Source of the DNA: Stappia sp.
Lineage (GTDB): Bacteria; Pseudomonadota; Alphaproteobacteria; Rhizobiales; Stappiaceae
Assembly (NCBI GenBank): GCA_002722295.1
Contig: PBLF01000031.1
Location: forward strand, 62,001-126,000
Reading direction: 5' to 3'
DNA length: 64,000 nt
Shown: one piece after another, positions 49,363-57,700 of the stretch
Layout of the letters: each line of letters begins with the position of its first letter
Numbering within the stretch: the first letter of the stretch is position 1
Position numbers and translations under genes: made by a program
The notes under the pieces: generated by a model
What the model was told of the DNA's origin: nothing
Databases searched by the model: none
The model's input: the letters and a program-made list of their open reading frames with translations, nothing else

Positions 49363-50385
49363 TTACTTGGTCGCGGCCTCGTAGGCCTTCTCGTAGACGG
49401 CGAGCAGGTCCTCGCCCTCCTTGCCGGCGCGCTCGATGTAGGCGGCGCGGGTGGCCGGATACATCTTCTCGCGGAAGGCGGCCTTTTCCTCGGCGCTCAT
49501 CTCGCTGACCTCGATGCCGGACGCCTTGATCTCCTCGAGAGCGGCCTGGATGGAGGCGTTCTTGTGGGCGATCAGGTCCGGGATGACCTCCTCGAAGGCC
49601 TCGGTGATGACGGTCTTGTACTCGTCCGGCAGCGCGCCCCACCAGGCGGTGTTGAAGAGGATCACGTCCTCCATGGCGCCGTGGTTGGAGACGACGAGAT
49701 GCTTCTGTACCTCGTAGAACTTCATGCGCTGGATGGTGTCGAGCGGGTTCTCCTCACCGTCGACCAGACCGGTCTGCAGGGAGGTGTAGAGCTCGCCGAA
49801 CGGCAGGGCGATCGCCGAGGCGCCGACGGCCTTGAACTGCTCGATGAGGATGTTGCTGTCCATGACGCGGAACTTCTGGCCCGCGAAGTCGTCGATCGAG
49901 GAGATCGGCTTCGAGGAGGTGAAGTTCTTGCGCCCGTTCGGCCACAGGCCGAGGCAGGTCACGCCGCGCGAGGAGAAGGTCTCGCAGAGCGCGTCGCCGA
50001 AGGCGCCGCCACGGATTTCCTGCGCCGTCGCGTCGTCCTCGGGCAGAAGGAAGGGGATGTCGAGGATCGACACGGCCGGGTTGAAGCCGCCGAGGAAGGC
50101 GGCCGGGGCGACGGTGGCCTCCAGAACGCCGAGCTGAACGCCCTCGTTCATCTCACGCTGGGAGCCGAGCTGGCCCTGCGGGAAGATCTGGAACTCGACG
50201 GCGCCGTCGGTGCGCTCGGCGACGAGCTCGGCGACCTTCTCCAGATGGACGTGACGCGACTGCTGGGTCGATTCCAGGTGGCCGATCTTGGCGGTGTATT
50301 CGGCGGCGAAGGCCACCGAGGAGCCGGCAACCGTGACGGCGGCGACGAGCGCCGTGGATGCCAGATGACGAAGGACGGAGTTCAT
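49363..50385 (-). CDS. dctP: TRAP transporter solute-binding protein DctP (pyrimidine operon)
   Basis: 340 aa. Signal peptide (residues 1-28, SVAFAAEY). DctP fold with FPQGQLGSQREMNEGVQLGVLEATVAPAAFLGGF in consecutive segments and the carboxylate-binding Arg in FAGQKFRVMDSNI. ATG at 50385 has GGAGAGG upstream. First gene of a minus-strand operon dctPQM-pyrK-pyrD-M20-pyrC. The upstream region shared with the divergent XRE regulator holds palindromes. The ligand is predicted to be a small carboxylate, and orotate or dihydroorotate are the best guesses from the genes that follow. Confidence 0.93.
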   Translation of the reverse strand: MNSVLRHLASTALVAAVTVAGSSVAFAAEYTAKIGHLESTQQSRHVHLEKVAELVAERTDGAVEFQIFPQGQLGSQREMNEGVQLGVLEATVAPAAFLGGFNPAVSILDIPFLLPEDDATAQEIRGGAFGDALCETFSSRGVTCLGLWPNGRKNFTSSKPISSIDDFAGQKFRVMDSNILIEQFKAVGASAIALPFGELYTSLQTGLVDGEENPLDTIQRMKFYEVQKHLVVSNHGAMEDVILFNTAWWGALPDEYKTVITEAFEEVIPDLIAHKNASIQAALEEIKASGIEVSEMSAEEKAAFREKMYPATRAAYIERAGKEGEDLLAVYEKAYEAATK

Positions 50386-50418
50386 GTTCACCTCTCCGGA
50401 AGTATGGTGTGCGGAAAA

Positions 50419-50447
50419 AGCGTAAGGGCGCGCGGACGGTCCGTCAA
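50419..50447 (-). promoter_or_regulatory. Candidate promoter of dctPQM-pyr operon
   Basis: Minus strand TTGACG, 17-base spacer, TACGCT. The -35 box is good, the -10 poor, which suits an activated promoter. It lies just downstream of the palindrome at 50452-50471. Confidence 0.4.
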
Positions 50448-50451
50448 CGCA

Positions 50452-50471
50452 AAATCTCAAAAATGAGATTT
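50452..50471. promoter_or_regulatory. Palindrome in divergent region (operator candidate)
   Basis: AAATCTCA-AAAA-TGAGATTT, an 8-bp perfect inverted repeat, immediately upstream of the -35 box of the dctP promoter candidate. Likely bound by the divergent XRE regulator; inferred. Confidence 0.55.
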
Positions 50472-50497
50472 ACCTCTCCAGCGTCTAGAAAATGCGT

Positions 50498-50512
50498 AAA
50501 CAGTCTCTGTTT
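50498..50512. promoter_or_regulatory. Second inverted repeat in divergent region
   Basis: AAACAG-TCT-CTGTTT, a 6-bp perfect inverted repeat 13 bases upstream of the regulator gene -35 box. Different sequence from the 50452 palindrome; may serve as an additional operator. Confidence 0.4.
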
Positions 50513-50524
50513 TGAGCATTCGTG

Positions 50525-50554
50525 TTGACGCTGGAAAACCCGGTTGCGTATACT
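50525..50554 (+). promoter_or_regulatory. Sigma-70 promoter of XRE regulator
   Basis: TTGACG, 18-base spacer, TATACT. Gives a leader of about 20 bases before the GTG start at 50581. Confidence 0.6.
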
Positions 50555-50580
50555 CCAAAACGTTTGCAAAGGAATAGCGC

Positions 50581-51477
50581 GTGCCGGCCGGCGACCTCAT
50601 CAGTTTTTCGGATATCGGAGCGAGGTTAAGGGCTTATCGGCTTGGCAAGGGCTTTACGCCCGAGGAGCTTGCCGAGAATCTCGGCATTTCCCGTGCCGCG
50701 CTCTACCGCGCCGAAAAGGGCGAGATCCGCAAGATCGAGACCCTGACCCGTATCGCGGGCGAGCTTGGCGTTTCGCTGGCGAGCCTGATGGGGGTTGGTG
50801 TCGAGTATGTCAGCTCGTCCATCGCCTTCTTCGAGCGGATGCGCCAGCTCGAGGAAAGCTGCGAGCAGATCATCGGCCTCTTCAGTCCGGTGTCCTATCT
50901 CCTGACGTCCGACACCTATGACGAGATCCTGCGCGAGGTTCTGCTGGAATCGCTTCCCGAGGCGGTGATGCCCGCCGGCGAGGCTGAGGAACTGGTGAAT
51001 GCGCTGCTGGAGATCCTGCGCGCCCGCAAGAAGACCTTCCACCTGCGCCGGCCGCTTATCGTCAGCCTGATCGCCTCCGCGGATCTGGAGCGTTTCCTCC
51101 TGCGCGGGCTGATCGGTCGGCACGATCTTCCCGCGGCGGTGGCCCGCCGCCGCCGCGAGCAGGCGCGCAAGGAGGCCATGTCGATCCTCGAGATGCTGCG
51201 CGAGGAGCCGATCGGCATCCAGATCGGCATCGTGCGTGAGCCCGTGCCTGCGACGAGTTTCCAGATCTTTCGCCAGAACGACCGCTCGCTGCTGGCGATC
51301 AGCCCGTTCCGGCTCGGTGAGCAGCCCAACATCCGCGTCGGTGTGGCGCTGATTACCGCGGCCGAGGAAGCCATGAGCCTTCACGAGGAGATTGCGGCAA
51401 GCCTCTGGCGCGAGGCACTCAAGGGGCGCGAGGCGGCGGAGCACCTGGAAGCGATGATCGAGAAATACGCGATCTGA
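50581..51477 (+). CDS. XRE-family regulator with ~220-residue C-terminal domain
   Basis: 298 aa from GTG (GGAA seven bases upstream). N-terminal HTH, residues ~10-65: LRAYRLGKGFTPEELAENLGISRAALYRAEKGEIRKIETL. The remaining ~220 residues are largely helical and do not match a domain I recognise; this architecture (short XRE HTH plus long C-terminal domain) is seen next to catabolic or transport operons in Rhizobiales. Divergent from dctPQM-pyr, with palindromes between, so it probably regulates that operon, sensing a pyrimidine-related carboxylate. Ends at a strong terminator. Confidence 0.85.
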   Translation: MPAGDLISFSDIGARLRAYRLGKGFTPEELAENLGISRAALYRAEKGEIRKIETLTRIAGELGVSLASLMGVGVEYVSSSIAFFERMRQLEESCEQIIGLFSPVSYLLTSDTYDEILREVLLESLPEAVMPAGEAEELVNALLEILRARKKTFHLRRPLIVSLIASADLERFLLRGLIGRHDLPAAVARRRREQARKEAMSILEMLREEPIGIQIGIVREPVPATSFQIFRQNDRSLLAISPFRLGEQPNIRVGVALITAAEEAMSLHEEIAASLWREALKGREAAEHLEAMIEKYAI

Positions 51478-51479
51478 TG

Positions 51480-51514
51480 AAAAGGGCCCGGCGGATGATC
51501 CGCCGGGCCCTTTT
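51480..51514. terminator. Bidirectional terminator between XRE regulator and beta-lactamase
   Basis: A 16-bp stem (51480-51495 with 51499-51514), core GGGCCCGGCGGA, 3-base loop TGA, arms ending AAAA/TTTT. Confidence 0.9.
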
Positions 51515-51522
51515 GCGTGGGG

Positions 51523-52467
51523 TCATTCCTGACGGGCGGAGATCTCCGAAATCATGGCCTTGCCGATCTCCGCGATTGCCGCGTTGCGCGTGGTGATGTC
51601 AGCGGAACTTCCGGTCATGTAGATCACGGCCAGGTGCGGCGTGCCCGTCTCTGGCCAGATCACGGAAATGATGCCGCGCGTGCCGTTGGCGCCCGCACCC
51701 GTCTTGTCGGCAATGCGCCAGGTCGGGGGAAGGTGCTTGCGGATCAGCGCATCGGCCACCTTGTCGTTGACCATCCATGTTTCCAGACGCTTGCGTGACG
51801 CCGGAGCCAGGCCGGCGCCGAGGATCAGCGTTTCCAGCGTGCGGGCCATGGCGGCCGGCGTGGTGGTGTCGCGCGGATCGCCGGGAATGGAGGCGTTGAG
51901 TTCCGGCTCGGTGCGGTCGAGCCGCGTCGTGTCGTCACCGATCCCGCGCAGGAAGGTCGTGACGCCCTTCGGGCCTCCGACGGTCGTGAGAAGCAGGTTG
52001 GTCGCGGTGTTGTCGGACACGCTTACCGACGCCTCGCAGAGTGCATCGATCGTCAGTCCCGGGCCGCCGGCGTATTTTTCCGTCACGGGGGAATAGGTCA
52101 CGAGGTCCGAGGGCTGGTAGGCGATCTTGCGGTCAAGGCGTTCCTCTCCGCGCTCGACGCGGGCGAGAACCGCGGCGCACAGGGAAGGCTTGAAGGTGCT
52201 GGCGGTCGGGAAGCGTTCGTCCGCGCGGATCGCGACGACCGGCGTGTCCGCTCCGGTTTCGCGAAGGACCACGCCGATGCGCCCGCCAAGGCGTTGCTCG
52301 AGCCGTGAAACCGTATCGGCGACCTCGCCGGACAATGCGGGGCCGCAGAGGCCGAGCGTGACGATGGCGGCCGCGACCGCGCGTGACGCGACACGAAGGC
52401 CGAGGTTCGCGGACTGGATACGCAGACCTGAAAGCAGTTGAACGGATGTCGGGGGGAAGGAGTGCAT
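51523..52467 (-). CDS. Class A beta-lactamase
   Basis: 314 aa. Active-site elements are complete: Ser90-Thr-Phe-Lys93 (STFK), Ser151-Asp-Asn153 (SDN), Glu187 in EPELN (Glu166 in Ambler numbering) and Lys255-Thr-Gly257 (KTG). Hydrophobic signal region residues ~28-47; a cysteine there lacks a proper lipobox. ATG at 52467 has AAGG upstream. Divergent from an AmpR gene, so inducible expression through peptidoglycan fragments is likely. Spectrum cannot be told. Sequence neighbours are chromosomal genes and show no mobile element. Confidence 0.95.
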   Translation of the reverse strand: MHSFPPTSVQLLSGLRIQSANLGLRVASRAVAAAIVTLGLCGPALSGEVADTVSRLEQRLGGRIGVVLRETGADTPVVAIRADERFPTASTFKPSLCAAVLARVERGEERLDRKIAYQPSDLVTYSPVTEKYAGGPGLTIDALCEASVSVSDNTATNLLLTTVGGPKGVTTFLRGIGDDTTRLDRTEPELNASIPGDPRDTTTPAAMARTLETLILGAGLAPASRKRLETWMVNDKVADALIRKHLPPTWRIADKTGAGANGTRGIISVIWPETGTPHLAVIYMTGSSADITTRNAAIAEIGKAMISEISARQE

Positions 52468-52623
52468 GGAGTGCCTTTCCGCAGGGCCGGGGAGGCCCGG
52501 TGTTTCAGTTTGTCTAATGGAAAGTCTGGCGGTGGCGTTCCGGAAAGCCCGCATGTCCGGTATAGGGCGCGGGGTGTGAGGCGGCCAAACGACAAATCTT
52601 TGAAGTTCGCATAAGGTCAGCTA

Positions 52624-53523
52624 ATGGCTCTGGACAGACCGAACCTTCCTCTCAACGGCCTTCGCGCGTTCGAGGTCTCCGCCCGGCAGGGGAGCTTCAC
52701 CCGCGCGGCCATCGAGTTGCGCGTGACCCAGGCTGCCGTGAGCCAGCAGGTCCTGCGGCTCGAGGACCTGCTGGGCGTGCGCCTCTTCACCCGTTCCTCG
52801 TCCGGTCTCGTGCTGACAGATGAAGGGCAGGCGCTGGTGCCGCTGCTCACCCGAAGTTTCGACGAGATGGGCGAAATGCTCGACCGTTTCGCGGAGGGGC
52901 GCTACCGGGAAACGCTGCATGTGGGCGCGGTCACGACCTTCGCGGTCGGCTGGCTGATGGAGCGGCTGCCGGGTTTCGAGGTCGCCCATCCCGGCATCAG
53001 CCTGCGTCTCTTCACCAACAACAACCGCTCGGAACTGTCGCGCGAGGGGCTTCACATGGCGATCCGCTTCGGCGACGGCCAATGGCCCGGTGTCGTGGCG
53101 ACCCCGCTCATGGAGGCGCCGCTGACGCCGCTTTGCGCGCCCGAAACGGCCACGCGGCTCGCCTCTCCGGCGGACCTTCGCGCCGAGGTGCTGTTGCGCT
53201 CCTACCGCGCGGACGAATGGCGGGTCTGGTTCGAGCAGGCCGGCGTCGCGCCGCCGGAGCTTGCCGGGCCGGTCTTCGACAGTTCGCCTGCCATGGCGGA
53301 CGTGGCCGAGGCCGGTCACGGCGTTGCGCTGCTGCCCTCGGCGATGTTTGCAAGGCGGCTTTCGGCGGGGCGGCTCGTGCGGCCGTTCGCCGGGGAAATC
53401 GGCGTGGGCCGATACTGGATCACGCGCTCGCGCGGACGCGAGCCCTCCCGCGCCATGCGGCTGCTGGAGGAATGGCTCGTGCGGGAGTGCGCGGGGCCGG
53501 TGCGGCAAGCACCGGGAGAGTGA
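52624..53523 (+). CDS. ampR: LysR-family beta-lactamase regulator AmpR
   Basis: 299 aa. Starts with the AmpR-type HTH LPLNGLRAFEVSARQGSFTRAAIELRVTQAAVSQQVLRLEDLLG in consecutive segments. AmpR-typical features in the effector domain: HVGAVTTFAVGWLMERLPGFE, LFTNNNRSELSREGLHMAIRFGDG, LLRSYRADEW and VFDSSPAM. Known AmpR proteins sense muropeptides versus UDP-MurNAc-pentapeptide and activate a divergent beta-lactamase gene, here class A. The 156-base divergent region should hold its operator, though I cannot point to it with certainty. AAGG lies seven bases before ATG. Confidence 0.93.
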   Translation: MALDRPNLPLNGLRAFEVSARQGSFTRAAIELRVTQAAVSQQVLRLEDLLGVRLFTRSSSGLVLTDEGQALVPLLTRSFDEMGEMLDRFAEGRYRETLHVGAVTTFAVGWLMERLPGFEVAHPGISLRLFTNNNRSELSREGLHMAIRFGDGQWPGVVATPLMEAPLTPLCAPETATRLASPADLRAEVLLRSYRADEWRVWFEQAGVAPPELAGPVFDSSPAMADVAEAGHGVALLPSAMFARRLSAGRLVRPFAGEIGVGRYWITRSRGREPSRAMRLLEEWLVRECAGPVRQAPGE

Positions 53524-53529
53524 ACGAAC

Positions 53530-53562
53530 AAGGGGCCGGCGACATGCGTCGGCCGGCCCCTT
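53530..53562. terminator. Terminator between ampR and dipeptidase gene
   Basis: An 11-bp stem (AAGGGGCCGGC / GCCGGCCCCTT) with an 11-base loop containing GAC/GTC. Lies between convergent genes; may serve both. Confidence 0.65.
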
Positions 53563-53589
53563 GCGGTCTCATTCGGGTTCTGTCCCCGA

Positions 53590-54978
53590 TCAGGCGGACT
53601 TGCGCTCGCCGATGTCGAAGAACAGGCCGGCCATCAGCATGAGCGCTTCGCGCGAGGAATCCTTCAGCACATGCTCGTTCGGCGCGTGCTGCGAGCAGCC
53701 ACGGTAGGAATGGGGCACCCACACCGTCGGCAGGCCAAGCACCTCGCTGAAGGTGTCGTTGGGCAGCGAGCCGGCAAGGTTCGGCAGGATGTGCGGGGCC
53801 TTGCCGGTGGTCTCGGTCAGCGATTTCGCGACGAAGGTCACCCAGGGGGCGTCCGGATCGAGGCGGGTCGCCTTGAAGAACACGCGGTCGGCGGGCGTCA
53901 CCTCGACGTTCCCGAAGCCGTGCTTGTCCAGATGCCGGCGCAGCGCGGGAAGGATGTCGTCCGGTTCGGTGCCCACCACGTAGCGAAGCTGGCAGGTGGC
54001 GCGGGCCCAGCCGGAAATGGCGTTAACCGGAGCTTCCGGAACGCCGCTCTTCATGGCGAGAACCGCGAAGGAGTTCCAGCCGAAGACGCGCTCGGTCGGG
54101 GTCAGGCTTTCCTCGCCCCAGTCCTCGTCGATGGACGGGCCGGTTTCGCCTGTAATCGGAAGATCCTTCAGCGCCGCGCGGATGTCCGGCGTGAGGCTGG
54201 TCGGACGCCACTCGGGGATCTGGATCTGGCCGCGCTTGTCGACGATGCAGCCGATGGCATGGGCGAGCACCGTTGCCGGATCGGCCAGCAGGCCGCCCCA
54301 GTTGCCGGAGTGGTGGGCACCGTCACGGAAGTTGACCACCAGATCGAAGTTCACGCCGCCGCGCGAACCCATGAACATGGTCGGCGTGTCCGGCTGCAGG
54401 CGCGGACCGTCGGAGGCGATCAGCACGTCGGAGGCCAGAAGCTCCTTGTGGGTCGCGCAGAACTCGGCGAGACCCGGGGATCCGGTCTCTTCCGACATCT
54501 CGATCAGCACCTTGACGTTGAAGCCGAGCTTGCCGTCGCGCTCGTCCAGAACGGCCGAGATCGCCTGCAGGTTGATCAGGTGCTGGCCCTTGTTGTCGGC
54601 GGTGCCGCGACCGTAGAGGCGGTTGCCTTCCTCGACTAGGGTGAAGGGCGACAGCCCCTCGCGCCACTGCTCGGTCTGGGCGCGGATCACGTCGCCGTGG
54701 CCGTAGGTCAGCACCGTCTCGAAGGAGGGATCCTCGATGCGGGTCGCCACCAGGATCGGGCCGCCGCGACTGTCGGTGTTCTCGAAGACCTCGCAGGTGA
54801 AGCCCATCTCCTTGAGCCAGGGGATCATGGCCTCGTCGACGTAGCGGGTGAGCTCTGCCTTCTGGTCCGGGTTCTGGCTCTCCGTCTCGAAGGCGACCAG
54901 GCGGGCGAGGTCGTCCTTGAAGGAGCCGCTGTCGAAATAGGTCTCGGCGCGTGAAACCGCGCCCTGTCTCGATGCCAT
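53590..54978 (-). CDS. M20 family dipeptidase
   Basis: 462 aa. Two-zinc peptidase of the PepV/carnosinase-like group. Metal-binding stretch TYGHGDVI (His, Asp), [13 protein letters not shown] with the bridging Asp, and [11 protein letters not shown] with the catalytic Glu; lid-domain His in [12 protein letters not shown]-terminal His in HAPNEHV. No signal peptide, thus cytosolic. ATG at 54978 fits the family start. It lies five bases after the GGT-like gene on the same strand and downstream of a dipeptide ABC importer, suggesting it cuts imported peptides (Cys-Gly or similar). Confidence 0.9.
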   Translation of the reverse strand: MASRQGAVSRAETYFDSGSFKDDLARLVAFETESQNPDQKAELTRYVDEAMIPWLKEMGFTCEVFENTDSRGGPILVATRIEDPSFETVLTYGHGDVIRAQTEQWREGLSPFTLVEEGNRLYGRGTADNKGQHLINLQAISAVLDERDGKLGFNVKVLIEMSEETGSPGLAEFCATHKELLASDVLIASDGPRLQPDTPTMFMGSRGGVNFDLVVNFRDGAHHSGNWGGLLADPATVLAHAIGCIVDKRGQIQIPEWRPTSLTPDIRAALKDLPITGETGPSIDEDWGEESLTPTERVFGWNSFAVLAMKSGVPEAPVNAISGWARATCQLRYVVGTEPDDILPALRRHLDKHGFGNVEVTPADRVFFKATRLDPDAPWVTFVAKSLTETTGKAPHILPNLAGSLPNDTFSEVLGLPTVWVPHSYRGCSQHAPNEHVLKDSSREALMLMAGLFFDIGERKSA

Positions 54979-54983
54979 GATGG

Positions 54984-56561
54984 TCAGGTCCTTTCGCTTG
55001 CGTGCAGGGCGTCGCCCCAGGGCGACATGATTTCGGTGGCGCCCATGTTCTCGCCGTCCTCGCGCATGACCGCCGCCGGGCACGCGAAGGCGTAGGGGAA
55101 CACGGTGCGGCGTGTGGTGACGGTCTTGTGCGCGGCGGACAGGGCCGCGATCACGTCCGCGGGCAGGCTTTCGTCGGCAACCACCGTCTCACCGCCCGAC
55201 ACGTCGATGCGCGGGTGATGGAAGGCGTCCTCCAGGGAAAGGTCGTGGTCGAGCATCAGCGAGGCGAGCTGACCGACGGCGGAGACGATCTTGCGCCCGC
55301 CCGACGCGCCGAGCGCGACACGGCGCCCGCCCTTTTCCGCCACGACCGGGCAGACGTTCATCAGACAGCGCTTTCCCGCCCCCAGCGAGTTCGCCTTGCC
55401 CGGCTCGGGGTCGAACCACATGATGCCGTTGTTGAGCAGAAGGCCGGTGGAGGGGGAGACGACGCGCGAGCCGAAGGCCGAGAGGAGGGTCTGCGTCATG
55501 GAGACCATGTTGCCCTTGCTGTCGACGACGGAGAAATGCGTCGTGCAGGCCGGTGCCTTCGGATCCTCGCCATCGCCCATTCCCTCCAGGCGGGCCGCAT
55601 AGGCGCCCTTGAGCGCCGCCGCCCAGGCGGTGAAGGTCGCCGCATCCGGGGCCGCGCCCGGTGTCCAGTCGCGTTCCAGGCGTGCCAGCATGTCGGCGAG
55701 CGTCGGACCGGCCGTCAGGCCCGGCATGGCGAAGACGCGGCCGTCGCGATAGGCGATCTCCAGGGGATCGGAAATGCTCGCGGAGTAGGAGGAGAGGTCC
55801 TCAAGGGTCATGGCGCTGCCCTTGGCCCTCAGGTCTGCCACGAGCTTCGCGGCGATCTCGCCCTCGTAGAAGTCGCGGTAGCCGGCCTCGCCGAGGCGCG
55901 CAAGCGTGTCCGCCATGACGCCCTGGTCGAGGCGCTTGTCGGACAGCGCCGTCCAGCCGGCGATGGTCGGCCACTGCCCGTCCTCGAGGAACAGCGCGGC
56001 GGCGTCCGGGTCGCGGGAGAGCGAACGCGTCGCCGACGCGATCATCAGTGCCGCGTACCAGTCGACGAGCATTCCCTCGCGGGCAAGCCCCTCGGCCGGG
56101 CGCAGCAGGTCTGCCCAGGGCATGCGTCCGAACCGCGCGTGAGCCTGGCCGATGCCATCCACGGTGCCGGGAACGGCCACGGCGGTCGCGCCTTCCACGT
56201 TGCGGTCGTCGACCACCGCCTTCCAGGGGAAGAGGTCGTTGGACCGGCCGCTTTCGGCGAGCGGATAGTCGGCGGGGTCGAGCCCGGCGGGCGCGCGCAT
56301 TCCGTAGTTGATGGCGTAGGCGCGCCCCTCGTCCTGGCGCCACACCACCATCGCGCCGCCGCCGGCGGGCCCGCTCATCCACGGCTCGACGACACCGACG
56401 GCAAAGGAGACGGCGGTGGCCGCGTCGATGGCGTCACCGCCGGCGGAGAGCACTTCGGCGCCGATCTCGGCCGCGCGGCGGTGCTGGGAGGCGACGACGC
56501 CGTGACGGCTTTTCAGGACGGTTTTCGAGACCTTCTGGGTCTGCGAGAGGTTGCGGCTCAT
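54984..56561 (-). CDS. ggt: Gamma-glutamyltransferase family protein, no signal peptide
   Basis: 525 aa, Ntn-hydrolase (PF01019). The autocatalytic cleavage site and nucleophile are present: Thr340 in [32 protein letters not shown] near residue 64 and [26 protein letters not shown] in two blocks near the C-terminus belong to the glutamate pocket and oxyanion region. The N-terminus ([13 protein letters not shown]) is hydrophilic, so unlike E. coli GGT it should stay in the cytosol. Start ATG at 56561 has a poor ribosome site. Tightly linked to the dipeptidase; probably hydrolyses imported gamma-glutamyl compounds. Confidence 0.88.
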   Translation of the reverse strand: MSRNLSQTQKVSKTVLKSRHGVVASQHRRAAEIGAEVLSAGGDAIDAATAVSFAVGVVEPWMSGPAGGGAMVVWRQDEGRAYAINYGMRAPAGLDPADYPLAESGRSNDLFPWKAVVDDRNVEGATAVAVPGTVDGIGQAHARFGRMPWADLLRPAEGLAREGMLVDWYAALMIASATRSLSRDPDAAALFLEDGQWPTIAGWTALSDKRLDQGVMADTLARLGEAGYRDFYEGEIAAKLVADLRAKGSAMTLEDLSSYSASISDPLEIAYRDGRVFAMPGLTAGPTLADMLARLERDWTPGAAPDAATFTAWAAALKGAYAARLEGMGDGEDPKAPACTTHFSVVDSKGNMVSMTQTLLSAFGSRVVSPSTGLLLNNGIMWFDPEPGKANSLGAGKRCLMNVCPVVAEKGGRRVALGASGGRKIVSAVGQLASLMLDHDLSLEDAFHHPRIDVSGGETVVADESLPADVIAALSAAHKTVTTRRTVFPYAFACPAAVMREDGENMGATEIMSPWGDALHASERT

Positions 56562-56707
56562 GGGTGAGGCTTTCTTGTTGTCCGGAAGGATCGTTGCGGC
56601 GCGGGCGATCCGGTGCCGGTGGCGCTGCGCACGCCGGCCCGGAGCCTTGCCGGGAGGGCGCCTGGCGGGCCGTGCGGGTCCGCCGGGCATGTCGTGTGTC
56701 GGACGGA

Positions 56708-57700
56708 TCAGGCCGGCTGGAGGCTGGTCCGGTTCTCGTCGTAGAGGTGGCATTCGACCTTGCGGCCGCCTTCGGCAAGCAGGGTCGGCGCCGTCTGCTT
56801 GCAGATGTCCATTGCCTTGGCGCAGCGGGGATGGAAGTGGCAGCCCGACGGGGGATCGATCGGGTTGGGGTAGGCCGCGCCCAGATGCGTGTCGGGAACG
56901 TCCAGGTCCGGATCCGGCGTCAGAACGGAAGCCAGAAGCGCCTCGGTATACGGATGGCGCGGGGCGTCGAACAGGGCGTCGACGGGCGACTCCTCCACGA
57001 TGCGGCCGAGATACATGACCGCGACCCGCGTCGCCAGATGCTCCACCACGGCCAGATTGTGGCTGATGAAGAGGTAGGTCAGGCCGAACTCGCGGCGCAG
57101 CTCCACCAGCAGGTTGAGGATCTGGGACTGGACCGACACGTCGAGCGCGGAGGTCGGTTCGTCGCAGATGACGATCTCCGGCTTCATGATCAGCGCGCGG
57201 GCGATGGCAACGCGCTGGCGCTGGCCGCCCGACATCTGGTTCGGATAGGAGTTCATCACGCGGGCGGGCAGGCCCACCACGTCGAGAATGTCGCGCACCG
57301 CCTTTTCCTGCGAGGCGCTGTTCCCGATCTTGTGGACCCTGAGCGGCAGCGAAATGATGTCGCGGATCGATTTCCTCGGGTTCAGCGAGGAATAGGGGTC
57401 CTGGAAGATCGGCTGGATACGGCGGGCGAGAATGCGGCGGTTCTGGTCGCCGATGGGCTCGCCGTCGACGAGCACCTCGCCAGAGGTCGGGGCCTCGAGG
57501 CCGAGCAGGATCTTGGCGAGCGTGGACTTGCCGCAGCCACTTTCGCCCACCAGGCCGAGCACGTCGCCGCGCTCGAGCTTCAGCGACACGTCGTTGACGG
57601 CCCTGAGCGGCTTCTTCTCGCCGAACATGCCCTGCTTGATCGTGTAGGTCTTGGAGACGTTCTTCAGCTCCAGGACCGGCGCGGTCGTTTCGGTGGTCAT
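56708..57700 (-). CDS. Dipeptide/oligopeptide ABC transporter ATPase (DppF/OppF type)
   Basis: 330 aa. Walker A GESGCGKST, signature MSGGQRQRVAIARAL, Walker B IVICDEPTSALDVS, H-loop FISHNL. The C-terminal oligopeptide-transporter extension with a cysteine-rich region (CHFHPRCAKAMDICKQTAP) is the iron-sulfur-like motif of this subfamily. Start ATG overlaps the stop of the upstream ATPase gene (ATGA). Second motor subunit of the importer at 56.7-62.2 kb. Confidence 0.94.
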   Translation of the reverse strand: MTTETTAPVLELKNVSKTYTIKQGMFGEKKPLRAVNDVSLKLERGDVLGLVGESGCGKSTLAKILLGLEAPTSGEVLVDGEPIGDQNRRILARRIQPIFQDPYSSLNPRKSIRDIISLPLRVHKIGNSASQEKAVRDILDVVGLPARVMNSYPNQMSGGQRQRVAIARALIMKPEIVICDEPTSALDVSVQSQILNLLVELRREFGLTYLFISHNLAVVEHLATRVAVMYLGRIVEESPVDALFDAPRHPYTEALLASVLTPDPDLDVPDTHLGAAYPNPIDPPSGCHFHPRCAKAMDICKQTAPTLLAEGGRKVECHLYDENRTSLQPA

